Made by a program: the position numbers and the translations under genes
The notes under the pieces: model-generated
Told to the model about the DNA's origin: nothing
Seen by the model: the letters and a program-made list of their open reading frames with translations, nothing else
Database searches by the model: none
In this document: positions 21,611 through 32,151 of the stretch, piece after piece
Layout: the number at the start of each line of letters is the position of its first letter
Numbering within the stretch: position 1 is the first letter of the stretch
DNA from: Boesenbergia rotunda
Taxonomy: Eukaryota; Streptophyta; Magnoliopsida; Zingiberales; Zingiberaceae
NCBI GenBank assembly: GCA_024364735.1
Contig: JAGFNQ010005219.1
Location: 62,001 to 126,000, forward strand
Direction of reading: 5' to 3'
Length of the DNA stretch: 64,000 bases

Positions 21611-22381
21611 TCATGAAGCATGACACATTCCCAACTCCCTTCTTAGGAAACTAAATTCATTTTCGGGGAGTGGTTTAGTGAAAATGTCAGCTAGGTTTGA
21701 TTTGGCCTCTACATGTGAGAGTACAATATCTCCCCTAGCTACATGATCCCTAATGAAGTGGTGACGCACCTCAATGTGTTTGGTCCTAGAATGATGGACT
21801 AGATTCTTGGTTAGGTTGATTGTGCTAATGTTATCACATAACACTTGCACACCCTTGTAACTCAATCCATAGTCCTCTAAAGTATGTATCATCCATAACA
21901 ATTGTGATACGCTCTCTCCCATAGCAATATACTCTGCCTCGGTCGTGGAGAGAGCAACACAGTGTTGCTTCCGACTTGACCAACTTACTAAGGACGAACC
22001 TAAGAATTGGCAACCCCCACATGTGCTTTTCCAGTCCAACTTACATCCAGCATAGTCGGAATCCGTATAGACAATTAAATTAAATGATTCGGTACGGGGG
22101 TACCATAGACCGACTCCTATTGTGCCTTTGAGATATCTCAAAATTCTCTTAATAGTGATTAAGTGAGATTCCTTGGCACAAACTTGATACCTAGCGCACA
22201 TACCCACTGCGAAAAGAATATCAAGTCGACTAGCTGTGAGATAGAGCAAACTACCTATCATGCTTCGATATTTTGTCAAATCAACAGGTTTACCACTCTC
22301 ATCATTGTCTAATTTTGTGTTTGTAGCCATGGGAGTGGTTTGGAAATTCGGAACTCTCAAACCCCGGTGATTGTTCGACAT
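21611..22381 (-). pseudogene. pol: Element D RNase H and the end of reverse transcriptase
   Basis: A 256-codon open stretch. It begins just after a deletion, then shows the copia RT C-terminal connection (MIGSLLYLTASRLDILFAVG). RNase H follows, with catalytic Asp in VYTDSDYAG, Glu in LSTTEAEYIAMGE and Asp in QVLCDN, plus the HIEVRHHFIRD and ADIFTKPLP end motifs. It stops at 21611 after MCHAS. RNase H would remove the RNA strand during reverse transcription. It is cut off from its RT by the deletion described next, so the enzyme cannot be intact. Confidence 0.85.
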
Positions 22382-23009
22382 AGACCTCTTCCCTAATTAG
22401 ACCATTTAGAAAGGCCGATTTGACGTCCATTTGATATAATTTGAAACCACGATGTGCTGCAAATGCTAGCATCAATCGGATGGACTCTAATCGTGCCACG
22501 GGAGCATAAGTCTCATCAAAATCAAGGCCTTCAACTTAACTGTAACCCTTGGCTACTAATCGTGCCTTGTTTCTAATGATTTCTCCCTTATGGTTCAATT
22601 TGTTCTTGAAGACCCATTTGGTTCCAATGATGGTGGTCTTCTTAGGTCTAGGGACTAAGTCCCAAACCTGACTCCTCTCGAATTGACCTAATTCATCTTG
22701 CATTGTAATGATCCAATTGGGATCATTTAATGCTTCATCAATTTTTCTAGGTTCAATTTCGGAAATCAGGGCAACTTCATTAGCCTCATTCCGGAAGAAT
22801 GATCTAGTTCTAACCCCATGATGGATGTCTCCAACAATTTGGTCTTGGGGATGACTAGTGGCTAATCTAGTTTGCCTTGGTGTTGGTGGTGCTTCTTGAA
22901 TGAGCTCACTAGACACAAGTTCAGCCTCAGGATCCGGCTGTTCTATGGATTGTCTAGGCTCACCGTCATCGGATTCATCACCATCAACAACATTTGGAGT
23001 TTCATTCAA
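22302..23009 (-). pseudogene. pol: Element D reverse transcriptase, N-terminal part with core deleted
   Basis: 157 codons from 23009 cover the integrase-RT linker and the RT start (WVFKNKLNHKGEIIRNKARLVAKGYS, then a stop). A further piece (22499-22302) carries MARLESIRLMLAFAAHRGF and MDVKSAFLNG with the first catalytic Asp. The sequence then jumps near 22345-22375 from the EVYVEQSPGFE region to the region just before RNase H. The palm motif with the YVDD box is absent. About 0.6 kb is missing compared with elements E1 and E2, so D cannot encode active RT. Confidence 0.85.
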
Positions 23010-23048
23010 ACTTAGTCTCCTATGTTCGAATTGGACTTCATCTTCTGG

Positions 23049-24347
23049 TTAACCATTGACTTTTGGAATTTCTTCAAAGACAACATCAGAAGACTCTTCA
23101 ACTAGTCTAGACTTCTTGTTGTAGACTCGATAGGCTTTGCTAACGAGGGAGTACCCGACCAGTATCCCTTCATCAGCCTTTGCCGTGAAATTTCCAAGAT
23201 GATCCTTGGTGTTTAGGATGAACACCTTACAACCAAACACCCTAAGGTGTTTAACCGTAGGTGGTTTCCCAAACCAAAGTTCATGGGGAGTCTTCCATAA
23301 AAACCTATGAATGAGGATCCGGTTTTGCACATAGCAAGCTGTATTTACAGCTTCAGCCCATAAGTAACTCGGGAGTGAGTACTCATTAAGCATGCTTTGT
23401 GCTGCCTCTTGAAGTACACGGTTCTTCCTCTCTACAACACCATTTTGTTGTGGTGTTCTAGGAGTAGAGAACTCATGTCTATAATCCCTATCTTGACAAA
23501 ACTCCAAAAACCTTTGATTTTGAAATTCACCTCTATGATCACTTCTTATTGTCTTAATAGTTAATGATTTCTCATTTTCAACTCTTCTACAAAAAGAAAT
23601 GAAAATATCTAAGGTTTGGTCCTTATATTTCAAAAAGTAAGTGCATGTATATCTAGTGAAATCATCAATGATCACAAAGCAATACCTACTTCCATTCAAT
23701 GATATGATAGTACTACAATCAAATAGATCCATGTAAAGTAAATCTAAAGCAGTAGAAGTACTTACAGCGCTTTTACCTTTATGTGCAGATTTTGTTTGCT
23801 TACCCATTTGACATGCATCACAAAGTTTATCTTTCTCATACTTGATGCTTGGTAAGCCACGAACCAATCCCTTGTTGGCCAACTTCCGGATGTTCTTCAT
23901 GTTCACATGTGCTAGCCTCCGGTGCCAAAGGGTGGACTCTTCTTCTTTTGACATGAAACACTTAGTAGAAACATTAGTAGCACTTTTAAATGAAACTTGA
24001 TAAATATTGTCTACTCTTGTTCCTACTAGTACTGTGTCCAAGGTGTCATGTTGTCTAACTAGACATTGACTTGGTTGGAAGTCAATCGTGTAACCCGTGT
24101 CACACAATTGACTCACACTTAGGAGATTAAATTTCATCCCCTTGACTAGAAGGACATTTGAGATTCTAAGACATTCGGATATTTGAATGTCTCCTATTCC
24201 TATGAGCTTAAGACTACCATTGTTACCAAATGATACATTACCTCTACTTTTCTTGTGAAGTGTGGTAAACAATGATCTATCCCCGGTCATGTGTTTGGAG
24301 CATCCACTATCAACGAACCAAGTTGATAGATGCTCCCTCTCAATCAT
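23049..24347 (-). CDS. pol: Element D protease and integrase
   Basis: A 432-codon uninterrupted frame. Aspartic protease active site DSG is at about residues 13-15 (WFVDSGCSKHMTGD). The GAG-pre-integrase motif (LWHRRLAHVN) is at about residue 140, with the CDAC half of the integrase zinc finger after it. The integrase core has Asp in LLYMDLFD (about 206), Asp in IRSDHRGEF (about 270) and Glu in PQQNGVVERKNR (about 305). The frame ends at a stop after EEIPKVNG, just before the RT region in another frame. Upstream, gag is in the same frame and is separated by one TAG (24353-24351). Protease and integrase residues look intact, but the polyprotein as a whole is not. Confidence 0.88.
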   Translation of the reverse strand: MIEREHLSTWFVDSGCSKHMTGDRSLFTTLHKKSRGNVSFGNNGSLKLIGIGDIQISECLRISNVLLVKGMKFNLLSVSQLCDTGYTIDFQPSQCLVRQHDTLDTVLVGTRVDNIYQVSFKSATNVSTKCFMSKEEESTLWHRRLAHVNMKNIRKLANKGLVRGLPSIKYEKDKLCDACQMGKQTKSAHKGKSAVSTSTALDLLYMDLFDCSTIISLNGSRYCFVIIDDFTRYTCTYFLKYKDQTLDIFISFCRRVENEKSLTIKTIRSDHRGEFQNQRFLEFCQDRDYRHEFSTPRTPQQNGVVERKNRVLQEAAQSMLNEYSLPSYLWAEAVNTACYVQNRILIHRFLWKTPHELWFGKPPTVKHLRVFGCKVFILNTKDHLGNFTAKADEGILVGYSLVSKAYRVYNKKSRLVEESSDVVFEEIPKVNG

Positions 24348-24350
24348 AAC

Positions 24351-26111
24351 CTACACAATTCGAAAAATAGAAGTTTTAGGTACCCAAACTTTGGGACCTA
24401 AAGCATCAACTAAACAAGACTTAGGCACCCATGCCTTGACAACTCTCTTTTGAACCTTGGGTGTCCTAGATTGTCTCATATCAGTCCTAGATATCAAGGA
24501 CATGAATGAGGGTTCCTTGGGTCGATAACCAATACCGGCCCTATTGTAGACCGCCCTTTGGGCATTTAAGATCATGTCTAGGGTCTTAGAGCTAGTTGAG
24601 AACTTCTCAAGAATATTCTTGAGTTTCTCAACTTCACTCTTCAATGATTGGTTTTCTTCTACTAGTAACTCATCATGCAAGTCATTCACTTCCTCACCCT
24701 TAGAGGATTTCAACTTTTCAACTTCAAGTTTCAATGATTTAATTTCATCTTCTAACAATTCAACATGCAAATCATCAATGTTATCATCCCTAGATAATTT
24801 CAATTGATCAATTTCTACTTGCAATGCTTTAACCTTATTTTTTGACTTCTTAAGCATACTAGTTAAACATGCAATTGCTCTATAACATTTTTCAAGCTCG
24901 GGAGAATTTACCTCTTTATCATCCGAAGATGATGAAGCCGCGTTTGAGGAACTTGAAGATTCATCACAGCTTTCCTCTCCAAGAGCCATAAGTGCCACAT
25001 GCCTTGTGCTCTTCTCCTCCTTCTCTTCATCGGATGAGCTAGAGGATGACTCATCCCAAGTGGCCTTCAAGGCCTTCTTCTTCTTCTTGGATTTTTCTTC
25101 TTTCTTTTTGGATTTCTCCTCCTTCTTCTTTAGTTTTGGACACTCATTCTTGAAGTGCCCTTTCCTACCACACTCAAAACAAGATGCATTAGTCTTATCA
25201 AGTTTAGCTTCACTAGAGTTACCTCTACTCTTGAAGCGTCGACCCCTTCTCATCATCCTTCTCACAAAGTTCGCCATCTCGGAGGAAGAAGAGCCGCTGT
25301 CATCTTCCTCGGAATCGGACTCGGATTCGGAAGAGGATGAAGACGAAGAGACCTCCTTCTCCTTCTTCTTCTCCTTCTTCTTCTTGTTGGATCGGTCCCC
25401 TGCAACTAAAGCAATCCCCTTCTCCTTGGGGCCTTTGTTAGCCATTTCATGCAATTCCATCTCACAAAATAAATCATCTAACTTTACAATGGATAGATCC
25501 TTGGAAACTTTGTAGGCATCCACCATGGATGACCACAAAGCATTCCTTGGAAAGGCTTTCAAGACATACCTCACAAGGTCGCGATTCTCGACCTTTTCAT
25601 CAATCTAATGAAGCCCATTGAGGACTTCCTTGAACCGGCTATGGAGCTCACTTACCGATTCATTCTCCTTCATGGAGAGATTTTGGAGTTGATTGAGGAA
25701 CAAATCCCTCTTTGTGATCCTTGAGTCTCGGGTGCCCTCGTGAAGCTCAATGAGTTTGTTCCACAAGTCCTTTGCACTTGTGAAAGGACCAACCTTGATG
25801 AGTTGGTCTTTGTTCATGCCACATTGTAGAGTGACAATCGCCTTCGCGTCGACTTCACTCTTTCGAGTTTGTTCGGCAGTCCATCTCCACGACTCAAGTT
25901 CTTTGCCTTCGTCATCCTTAGGAGGGGTGAAGTCCTCCTTCACCGCGAACCAAGTGTGGATATCCATCTTCAAATAATATTCTATCTTTGATCTCCAATA
26001 TTGAAAGTCGGCGCCATCAAAGAATGGAGGTCGGGTGGTGGAGAAATATTGAAAGTCGGCGCCATCAAAGAATGGAGGTCGGGTGGTGGAGAAGCCTTCT
26101 CTCAAAGCCAT
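24351..26111 (-). pseudogene. gag: Element D gag with one internal stop and a 48-bp duplication
   Basis: It starts at ATG 26111 (MALREGFSTTRPPFFDGADF). Codons 7-38 contain an exact 48-bp tandem duplication (25998-26045 and 26046-26093), so 16 residues around TTRPPFFDGADFQY occur twice. The capsid (UBN2-like) domain follows to a TAG at about 25605, then continues in frame. There is an acidic Ser-rich stretch, the zinc knuckle CFECGRKGHFKNECP (about 25187-25143), a second Ser/Asp-rich stretch and a long coiled coil (about 24880-24590). The VPK-rich tail ends at TAG 24351, after which pol continues in the same frame. Confidence 0.85.
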
Positions 26112-26155
26112 CTTGTTGATAACTCTCGGATGTTAAGCCGTAAACAGAGCCCCAA

Positions 26156-26167
26156 GCTCTGATACCA
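26156..26167 (-). promoter_or_regulatory. Element D primer-binding site
   Basis: TGGTATCAGAGC on the minus strand, next to the 5' LTR that starts at 26170. It is complementary to initiator Met-tRNA. Confidence 0.9.
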
Positions 26168-26169
26168 CT

Positions 26170-28313
26170 TGTTGGAAATCGGATGGCTAGAGAGGGGGGG
26201 GGGTGAATATAGCCAATCACTTTCACTTAGCCCCAAATTTAATTTCTGCACTTCACTTTTTTAGTAGCACAGCGGAAGTATGAAACTAGAAAATGCAGAA
26301 ACAGAAAATGAAGAGAAACAACTACAACTAGCAAGATCGCTAACAAGGAGGGTTTACAAGGTTCGGGGATAACTTGCCCCTACTCCTTGGCGTGCCCTTA
26401 AGGTGGGCGATCCCTTAATCGTCAGCAGATCAAGCCCCGGTTAGCGCCGGATATAAAGCAACCTCCTTCTCGGTGGAGAAACCTCTCCACAGTGTTTCAA
26501 TCACAGATAAATGTTTATGCTCAATGAAACAACAAGAAAGATCTTACTCAAGTACTCAGCAAAGACAAGAACATAGCAAGCTTTCCTGAGCTCCACCCAG
26601 CGGCGATCTCACGCAAGAAACCCTTCCTCGTGTCTTCCCGCTGTCGGACTCCAAGCTTCTTGTTCTCTCCTTCAAGCGCTCAAGTAATGGACAGTTGCTT
26701 CAAGAATGCAATCTCTTGCTCAAGGTGATGACAACTTCAGGAACACAGCAAGCTAGTTGTGGAGAACACAAGGCGCGGCAAGAACTTAGTTCACAAACTC
26801 TGCTTCCTCGAAGCCTTCTTCCACCCTTTTTGTTTCTCCACTCAGCATCAGGTGACAACATCTCCTGCAGCCTCCAGCTGCCTCACTGCCAACGCCAGCT
26901 ACCACTGAGCCCTTCCTGAACTTCCTGAGCTCCCTCAGCCAAGCTCCAGTCTGCAGCTCCGACCGTTGCAACCTGAGATGGAAAACGGACAAACCTGCTC
27001 CAAGGAAAGCCTCCATTGACTTCTCCTTGAGTGTTTAAATCCTCCCCTGTCACCTGCAGCTTAATCAGAGTGTTCAGCAGCATATCACACAGTAAATCAA
27101 ATATCAGAGGTAAGCAGCAGAGAATCGGATATGGTCAGGCGCAATCAGAGTACCTGACAGTGAAATTTGAATTAAAGTGATCGGTCACCGGACCGATCGG
27201 AGAACCTCCTGATCGGTCACCAGACCGATCAGGCTGGGTCCAGACCGATCAGGCTCCATCCTGATCGGTCCCCAACGCTCGATCAGAAATCGCGATTTCT
27301 TAGAGACTCTCCTGGATCGGTCACCAGACCGATCGCAGGTTGTGGATCGATCACCGGACCGATCCACCCCTTTATTGGGCGATTTCTAAGCTTCGCAGTC
27401 CAGACCTCCTGATCGATCACCGGACCTATCAGGAAACATCCTGATCGGTCACCAGACCGATCAGGCTAGGTCCAGACCGATCAGGCTCCGTCCTGATCGA
27501 TCATAGAGAGGAACCTGCGACACTGGACCGTTCTCCCGAACGATCTGCATAGTGATCCTGATCGGTCACCAGACCGATCAGGAGCAGTTCAGCAAGGGAA
27601 CTCAACCTCACTGTTTGCTCCCTGATCGGTCAACAGACCGATCAGGAGCCAATCAGTCGGTGAAACGAATACTCACTGATCGGTCACCAGACCGATCAGT
27701 TATCGCTGGATCGGTCACCGGACCGATCCACGAAGGAGCACCGTGCCAACTCCCTGATCGGTCACTAGATCGATCCAGGGGCTCCAACCACCTTAGCCCT
27801 CCAAGCTAAGGGTTTTTCACCTAACCCTCCAAGTTGGGAATTTGCACCTAACCCTCCAAGTTAGGACTTTTCACCTAGCCCTCCAAGCTAGGACTTTTCA
27901 CCTAGCCCTCCAAGCTAGGACTTTTCACCCAACTCTTCCGGATTAGGACTTTTCCAAACCTAGCCCTCCAAGCTAGGACCTGACCTTCCAAGCCAGGACT
28001 TTTTCACCTAATTCTCCAAGATGGGAATTTGCACCTAACCCTCCAAGTTAGAACTTTTCACCTAGCCCTCCAAGCTAGGACTTTTCACCCACCTCTTCCG
28101 AATTAGGACTTTTCACACACCTAGCCCTCCAAGCTAGGATTTTCAACACCTAACCCTCCAGGTTAGGATTTTCCAACACCTAGCCCTCCAAGCTAGGATT
28201 TTCCATACCATGCCTGATCCCCGATCAGGACTTAATCATAATCAATAAACATCCACCTAAACTAAAATCGGTATCAACACCAAAATAACAATTAGAGCCA
28301 GACTGCATCAACA
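26170..28313 (-). repeat. Element D 5' LTR
   Basis: 2144 bp, ends TGTTGGAAATC...GCATCAACA on the plus strand. It repeats the 3' LTR layout: palindrome array at about 27176-27780 and hairpin tandem array at about 27787-28205, with most units and covarying arms preserved. The two LTRs differ by scattered substitutions and short indels (for example the G-run at 26190 is longer here), so the insertion is not brand new but is younger than B. Confidence 0.92.
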
Positions 28314-28865
28314 GTTTTAACACAGGCGCCCCAGTTAGCTCAGGCACCCTGGTTGAGGGGATAAGTGCTGGCCAAGTTTGCGGATTGAGGTTCTCGCAGG
28401 ACAGGCCACGTGTCAGGCGCCCCCTTCAACACAGGCACCCCAGCTACGATTATATAAAGGGGTTCACCCCCTTGGCATCAACACCAATTGCTTTTAACAC
28501 ATTCGCTCAAGCGCTCCGGTCCGACAAGCTCCGTACTCGAGATTCAAGTGCCTACGACGACCTGCGGCTCCGAACTTCCAACTTCTCCCGTCATCGATAT
28601 AAAAATAGTTTTATTGTTGTATTCTTTTTAATTCTATATTCAACTTCATCTTGTAAAACATTTGATGAAATATAGAATTGTCCATCGTAAACGCTCAAGG
28701 ACCGTCGGCCTTGGAGTAGGAGCCAACTGCGACTCCGAACCAAGTAAAAATAAAAAATGTTAGCGATTGTTTTTCTTTTCCGCTGTGCAATTACTCTATG
28801 CTTTTCGAAAAAGTCTTGACGATCGATATTCACCCCCCCCCTCTATCGATTCAATTCGTCCCACA
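28314..28865 (+). repeat. Element B 5' LTR, last piece
   Basis: It starts with GTTTT, the mutated right target copy of D, and continues B's LTR to CCCACA at 28865. It contains GGCGCC-type repeats (28325-28440) like those in A. TATATAAA at 28451-28458 is the probable TATA box; transcription would run toward gag. Confidence 0.82.
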
Positions 28866-28867
28866 AG

Positions 28868-28879
28868 TGGTATTAAAGC
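28868..28879 (+). promoter_or_regulatory. Element B primer-binding site (mutated)
   Basis: TGGTATTAAAGC, two changes from the TGGTATCAGAGC seen in the other elements, placed two bases after the LTR end. Confidence 0.8.
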
Positions 28880-29090
28880 GGGTGACTAAAACTTGGTGCA
28901 TCCACCAGTTGAGAAGTTTTTTTTTGGATTTTCAAATTTTAATATTTTTTTTGCTCGTATTTTTCTCATTAATTGAGGTTGGTGCAACATCACTCGATTC
29001 TTTTTTCGTTATTAATATTTTTCTTGCACTACTAATCCAAGACTTAGTCTTGGAACGAGTTTCTTTCTATTATTTGTCAGTTAAACTCTA

Positions 29091-30759
29091 ATGGCCATGC
29101 AAGAGGGATACAGCACCGCCAGACCCCCTCTTTTAAGTGGAGAAGACATCTCCTACTGGAAAAGAAGGATGGAAGACCACCTAAAAACTCAGGTGGACAT
29201 GTGGATCATTATCCAGTCTGGACTGGAAATTCCGAAAAATGCACAAGGTGTGGTGCAACACTATACCGAGTGGGACGGCCCACTAAAGAAGAAGATCGAG
29301 ACCGACACGAAAGCTACCCAAACTTTACAATGCGGCCTAACAAAAGAGGAGCTGAACCGTGTAGGACCCTTCTGCAGCACCAAGGAGCTCTGGAATAAGC
29401 TGATTGAGCTACACGAAGGTACATCTGACACCAGAATCAGCAAAAGAGATATGTTGCTCAACAGACTCTATACAATAAAGATGCATGACGGTGAGACTGC
29501 AGCTCAACTCCACGCCAGGATCCAGGAGCTGATGAACGGGCTGCACACCATAGGTCACAAGGTTGAAACCGTGACCTAATAAGGTATACTTTGAATTCAT
29601 TCCCGAGAAACTCACTGTGGGCATCTATGGTGGATGCCTACAGGTTTCCAGGAATCTCTCAGAAATAAAATTAGATGTGTTATTTTCTGAGTTAGAACTA
29701 CATGAACAGACTAATACTACTTTGGTCGAGAAGGGTATAGCTTTTGTTGTAGGTAAAACTCAGGGGAAAACTCCAAAGAAGAAACCTCAACTAGTACCCG
29801 AATCCGACTCAGACTCGGAATCAGACGACAGTGAAGGGGATCGTCCCAAATTGGTCCGACTAGCTCGCGATTATTACAAAGAACTTAAGTACCAAACGAG
29901 CAAGAAGAAGTCAAGCCGGAGAAAGGAAGATCCAGCAGAACCTTCAACAAGTCAGAAGAGCAAAAGCAACATCACCTGATATGAGTGCAACCAGAAGGGA
30001 CACTTCAAATTGGAGTGCCCCAACCGAAATGAAAATAAGAAAGCGCGGAGGAAGAAGGCTCTTCAAGCCACCTGGGATGAGTCATCCTCCGAAGAAGAAG
30101 AAGAAGTCCCGCACGCAAACCTACTCGCCCTGACCGCCTCGGAAGACGTCGACTCTGGATCAAAATCGGAACCAGACGAGGACGTCAACAACGGAAGACT
30201 CAAAATCTCGAAGGACGGACAAATCATGATAAGAGGTTATCCAGAATCTGAATTATCTAAATTAATTTCTTATCTGTCCCGAAACTTGGCGAAAGCCAAA
30301 ATCCGGGTTGAGTCCCTCCGATAGGAAGTAAAACTCCTGAAAGAGAAAGTCAACTCGAGTCTCTTGAATAAGTCAATTCAAGAAGGAAACTCAACTCAAG
30401 TTAAAAAACTTAAGGAAGAGAATTCCTCCTTGAAAACTCAAGTCAAGGAGCTCAGGGTTGCCTTAGAACGATTTACTTAAGGTTCCAAGGGTCTTGACAT
30501 GATCCTTGGAAAACATAAGTTCGTTCTCAATCGATCCGGACTAGGTTACCGAACCAAATCGCGACAACGGGCGTATTATTCTGTATTGAACCAACCTAAA
30601 ACCCAAGTCCAAGCATGGGTCCCTAAGCTGTGTTTAACTAAACAAGCTGGAACAAACCAATATTGGATCCCTAAGGACAAGATTCACATCTTGCCTAACC
30701 CTTATCGTGGCTTCAGTCCAGGGGGAGCCAATATAAAGATCATATTTATAATTAGATGA
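29091..30759 (+). pseudogene. gag: Element B gag (broken)
   Basis: It starts MAMQEGYSTARPPLLSGED. The capsid domain stays open for 162 codons to a double stop at about 29577. A frame change follows before 29617. The next part has an acidic Ser/Asp-rich stretch and a zinc knuckle whose first cysteine is lost (ECNQKGHFKLECP; a TGA stands where the CYEC start would be, at 29977-29979). An acidic region and then a coiled coil with stops at 30322 and 30478 follow. The tail is VPK-rich (QAWVPKLCL, YWIPKDK) up to a stop at 30757-30759. Same architecture as D gag, with at least four disabling lesions. Confidence 0.8.
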
Positions 30760-31436
30760 TTTTTTTTTTTGCGTGCTTGCTTGTTTATTTTTTTCAATGT
30801 TATTATTATGCTTAGACTTAGGAATAGTTTAAGGACAAACGGTTTATTTGAAATTTGAACAACATAGTATTAGGTGGAGGTGAGATGATAGTACGTTAGG
30901 GAAGTCTTTCTAATAAGGTCAAGTAAGGTAAGGCGTACCTTACTCGGTCTGTTTAGTCTGATGGAACTAGCCGAAGCTACCGATCCAAGACCTAAACTAG
31001 TTAGACCAAAATTTTTCAAGAAGTAATTTAAAAATGAAATTTCGATAAAAGGCTTTGTCAAGGAAAGGGTTGTTGCTCTAATAAGGCTACGGCCAAAGAA
31101 GGTCTCTGTGCCTCGCCAAGACCTAGAAGCCAATTTTCGAAATTCAAATTCAATTTACTATTTGATAAATTTGAATCTAACACAAATTTCAATTAATCCT
31201 AGATTAAAACATTTTTTCAAAATCAATAATCCTAAACTCAACAATTTTGTTTTCAAAATTAATCATTTTTCAAAAATTTAAACCTTTTTAAAACATGTCT
31301 CACAAAACCCATAAGGTTAATATGTTTAATAACATTAGATATGGGTGAGACAGACTATGTAGTGAAATTCAATTTAAGCTATCCCTACTTCTAATGGATC
31401 CAAATCAAATACATACTTTATGTGTAGCAGCATAAA
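30760..31436 (+). other. Element B gag-pol spacer (non-coding)
   Basis: About 680 bp, AT-rich, with stops in all frames, between gag and the protease. Its first part is conserved in element A (1-194). Element D has no such spacer, only a single TAG. It ends in TTTATGTGTAG just before the protease frame, which resembles a splice acceptor. I found no equally good donor. Confidence 0.55.
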
Positions 31437-31755
31437 GATTTGGACCAGTGGATGTTGGATAGTGGATGCTCCAGACACATGATTGGGGATAAATTGAAAT
31501 TCACCAAGATCAAGTTCAAAAACCTAGGCTCAGTAGCATTTGGCAACAGTGCTACACACAAAGTAATTGGGTCAGGTAACATTGAACTTAATTCTGACAT
31601 TATTATTAAGAAAGTACTCTTGGTTGAAAATTTTAAATTCAATTTGCTTAGCATTAGTCAACTCTATGATACTGGTTACATAGTGACTTTCACCAACTCT
31701 AACTACCTTATTAGAAACCTTCAAGACTCAGAAATAACTCTTAAGGGTATCCTAG
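31437..31755 (+). pseudogene. pol: Element B protease fragment
   Basis: The start of pol, with active site DSG in WMLDSGCSRHMIGD and the GSGNIELNSDIIIKKVLLV and NLLSISQLYDTGY motifs typical of the copia protease. It is cut after about 105 codons by the LTR of element F at 31756. No downstream pol for B was found in the window. Confidence 0.82.
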
Positions 31756-32151
31756 TGTTAGTAGGAGCCCTAGAGCCAATTATGTGATGATTGACTAGGG
31801 ACATTTTGTATCATATTCTATAATTAATAAAGGCATGATTGGTTATTATACTTATTTGTATTTGTGCCAAATAACTAAGTATAATAATATCCTTGGGTAG
31901 TAGGTTCTTATCTACGTCATATCGATTGATTGAATCGATAGTGAGATGATGTAGAGAACACAACTCTAAATCATTCCTAGTCAAGTATTAATATTCAAGG
32001 ACAATATTAATGCATGGAGACTAGCATATAGGCCAACTGATGACTTGAGCTCACAAGTCATGGATATGTGATATCAAGTTGACACATGGGTATACATTGG
32101 AGAATGTGTACTGAATTGACCCGCCATGAGAAAGTTTCATAGATTGGCATA

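Larger units (their letters stand above)
15995..28313 (-). mobile_element. Element D: Sirevirus-like copia retrotransposon with an env-position gene
   Basis: 12,319 bp with two full LTRs of 2140 and 2144 bp. The target duplication is GTGTT on the left and GTTTT on the right; the undisturbed site in A's LTR reads TGTGTTAACAC, so the right copy has one substitution. On the minus strand the order is 5' LTR, primer-binding site, gag, protease-integrase, damaged RT, RNase H, about 1.2 kb of non-coding sequence with palindromes, a third gene in the envelope-like position, a cluster of polypurine tracts, and the 3' LTR. Large size, same-frame gag and pol, the extra 3' gene and multiple polypurine tracts all fit Sireviruses (the SIRE/Maximus lineage of copia). 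Confidence 0.9.
6214..31755 (+). mobile_element. Element B: 5' part of a Sirevirus-like copia retrotransposon, heavily nested
   Basis: The 5' LTR occurs in three pieces (6214-6601, 15706-15994, 28314-28865), separated by the C complex and by element D. Then come the primer-binding site (28868), gag (29091-30759), a non-coding spacer (30760-31436) and the start of protease (31437-31755). There pol is cut by element F. No later pol or 3' LTR of B was found in the window, so the rest was lost or displaced. Order of events: B first, then C and D into its LTR and F into its pol. Confidence 0.85.
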
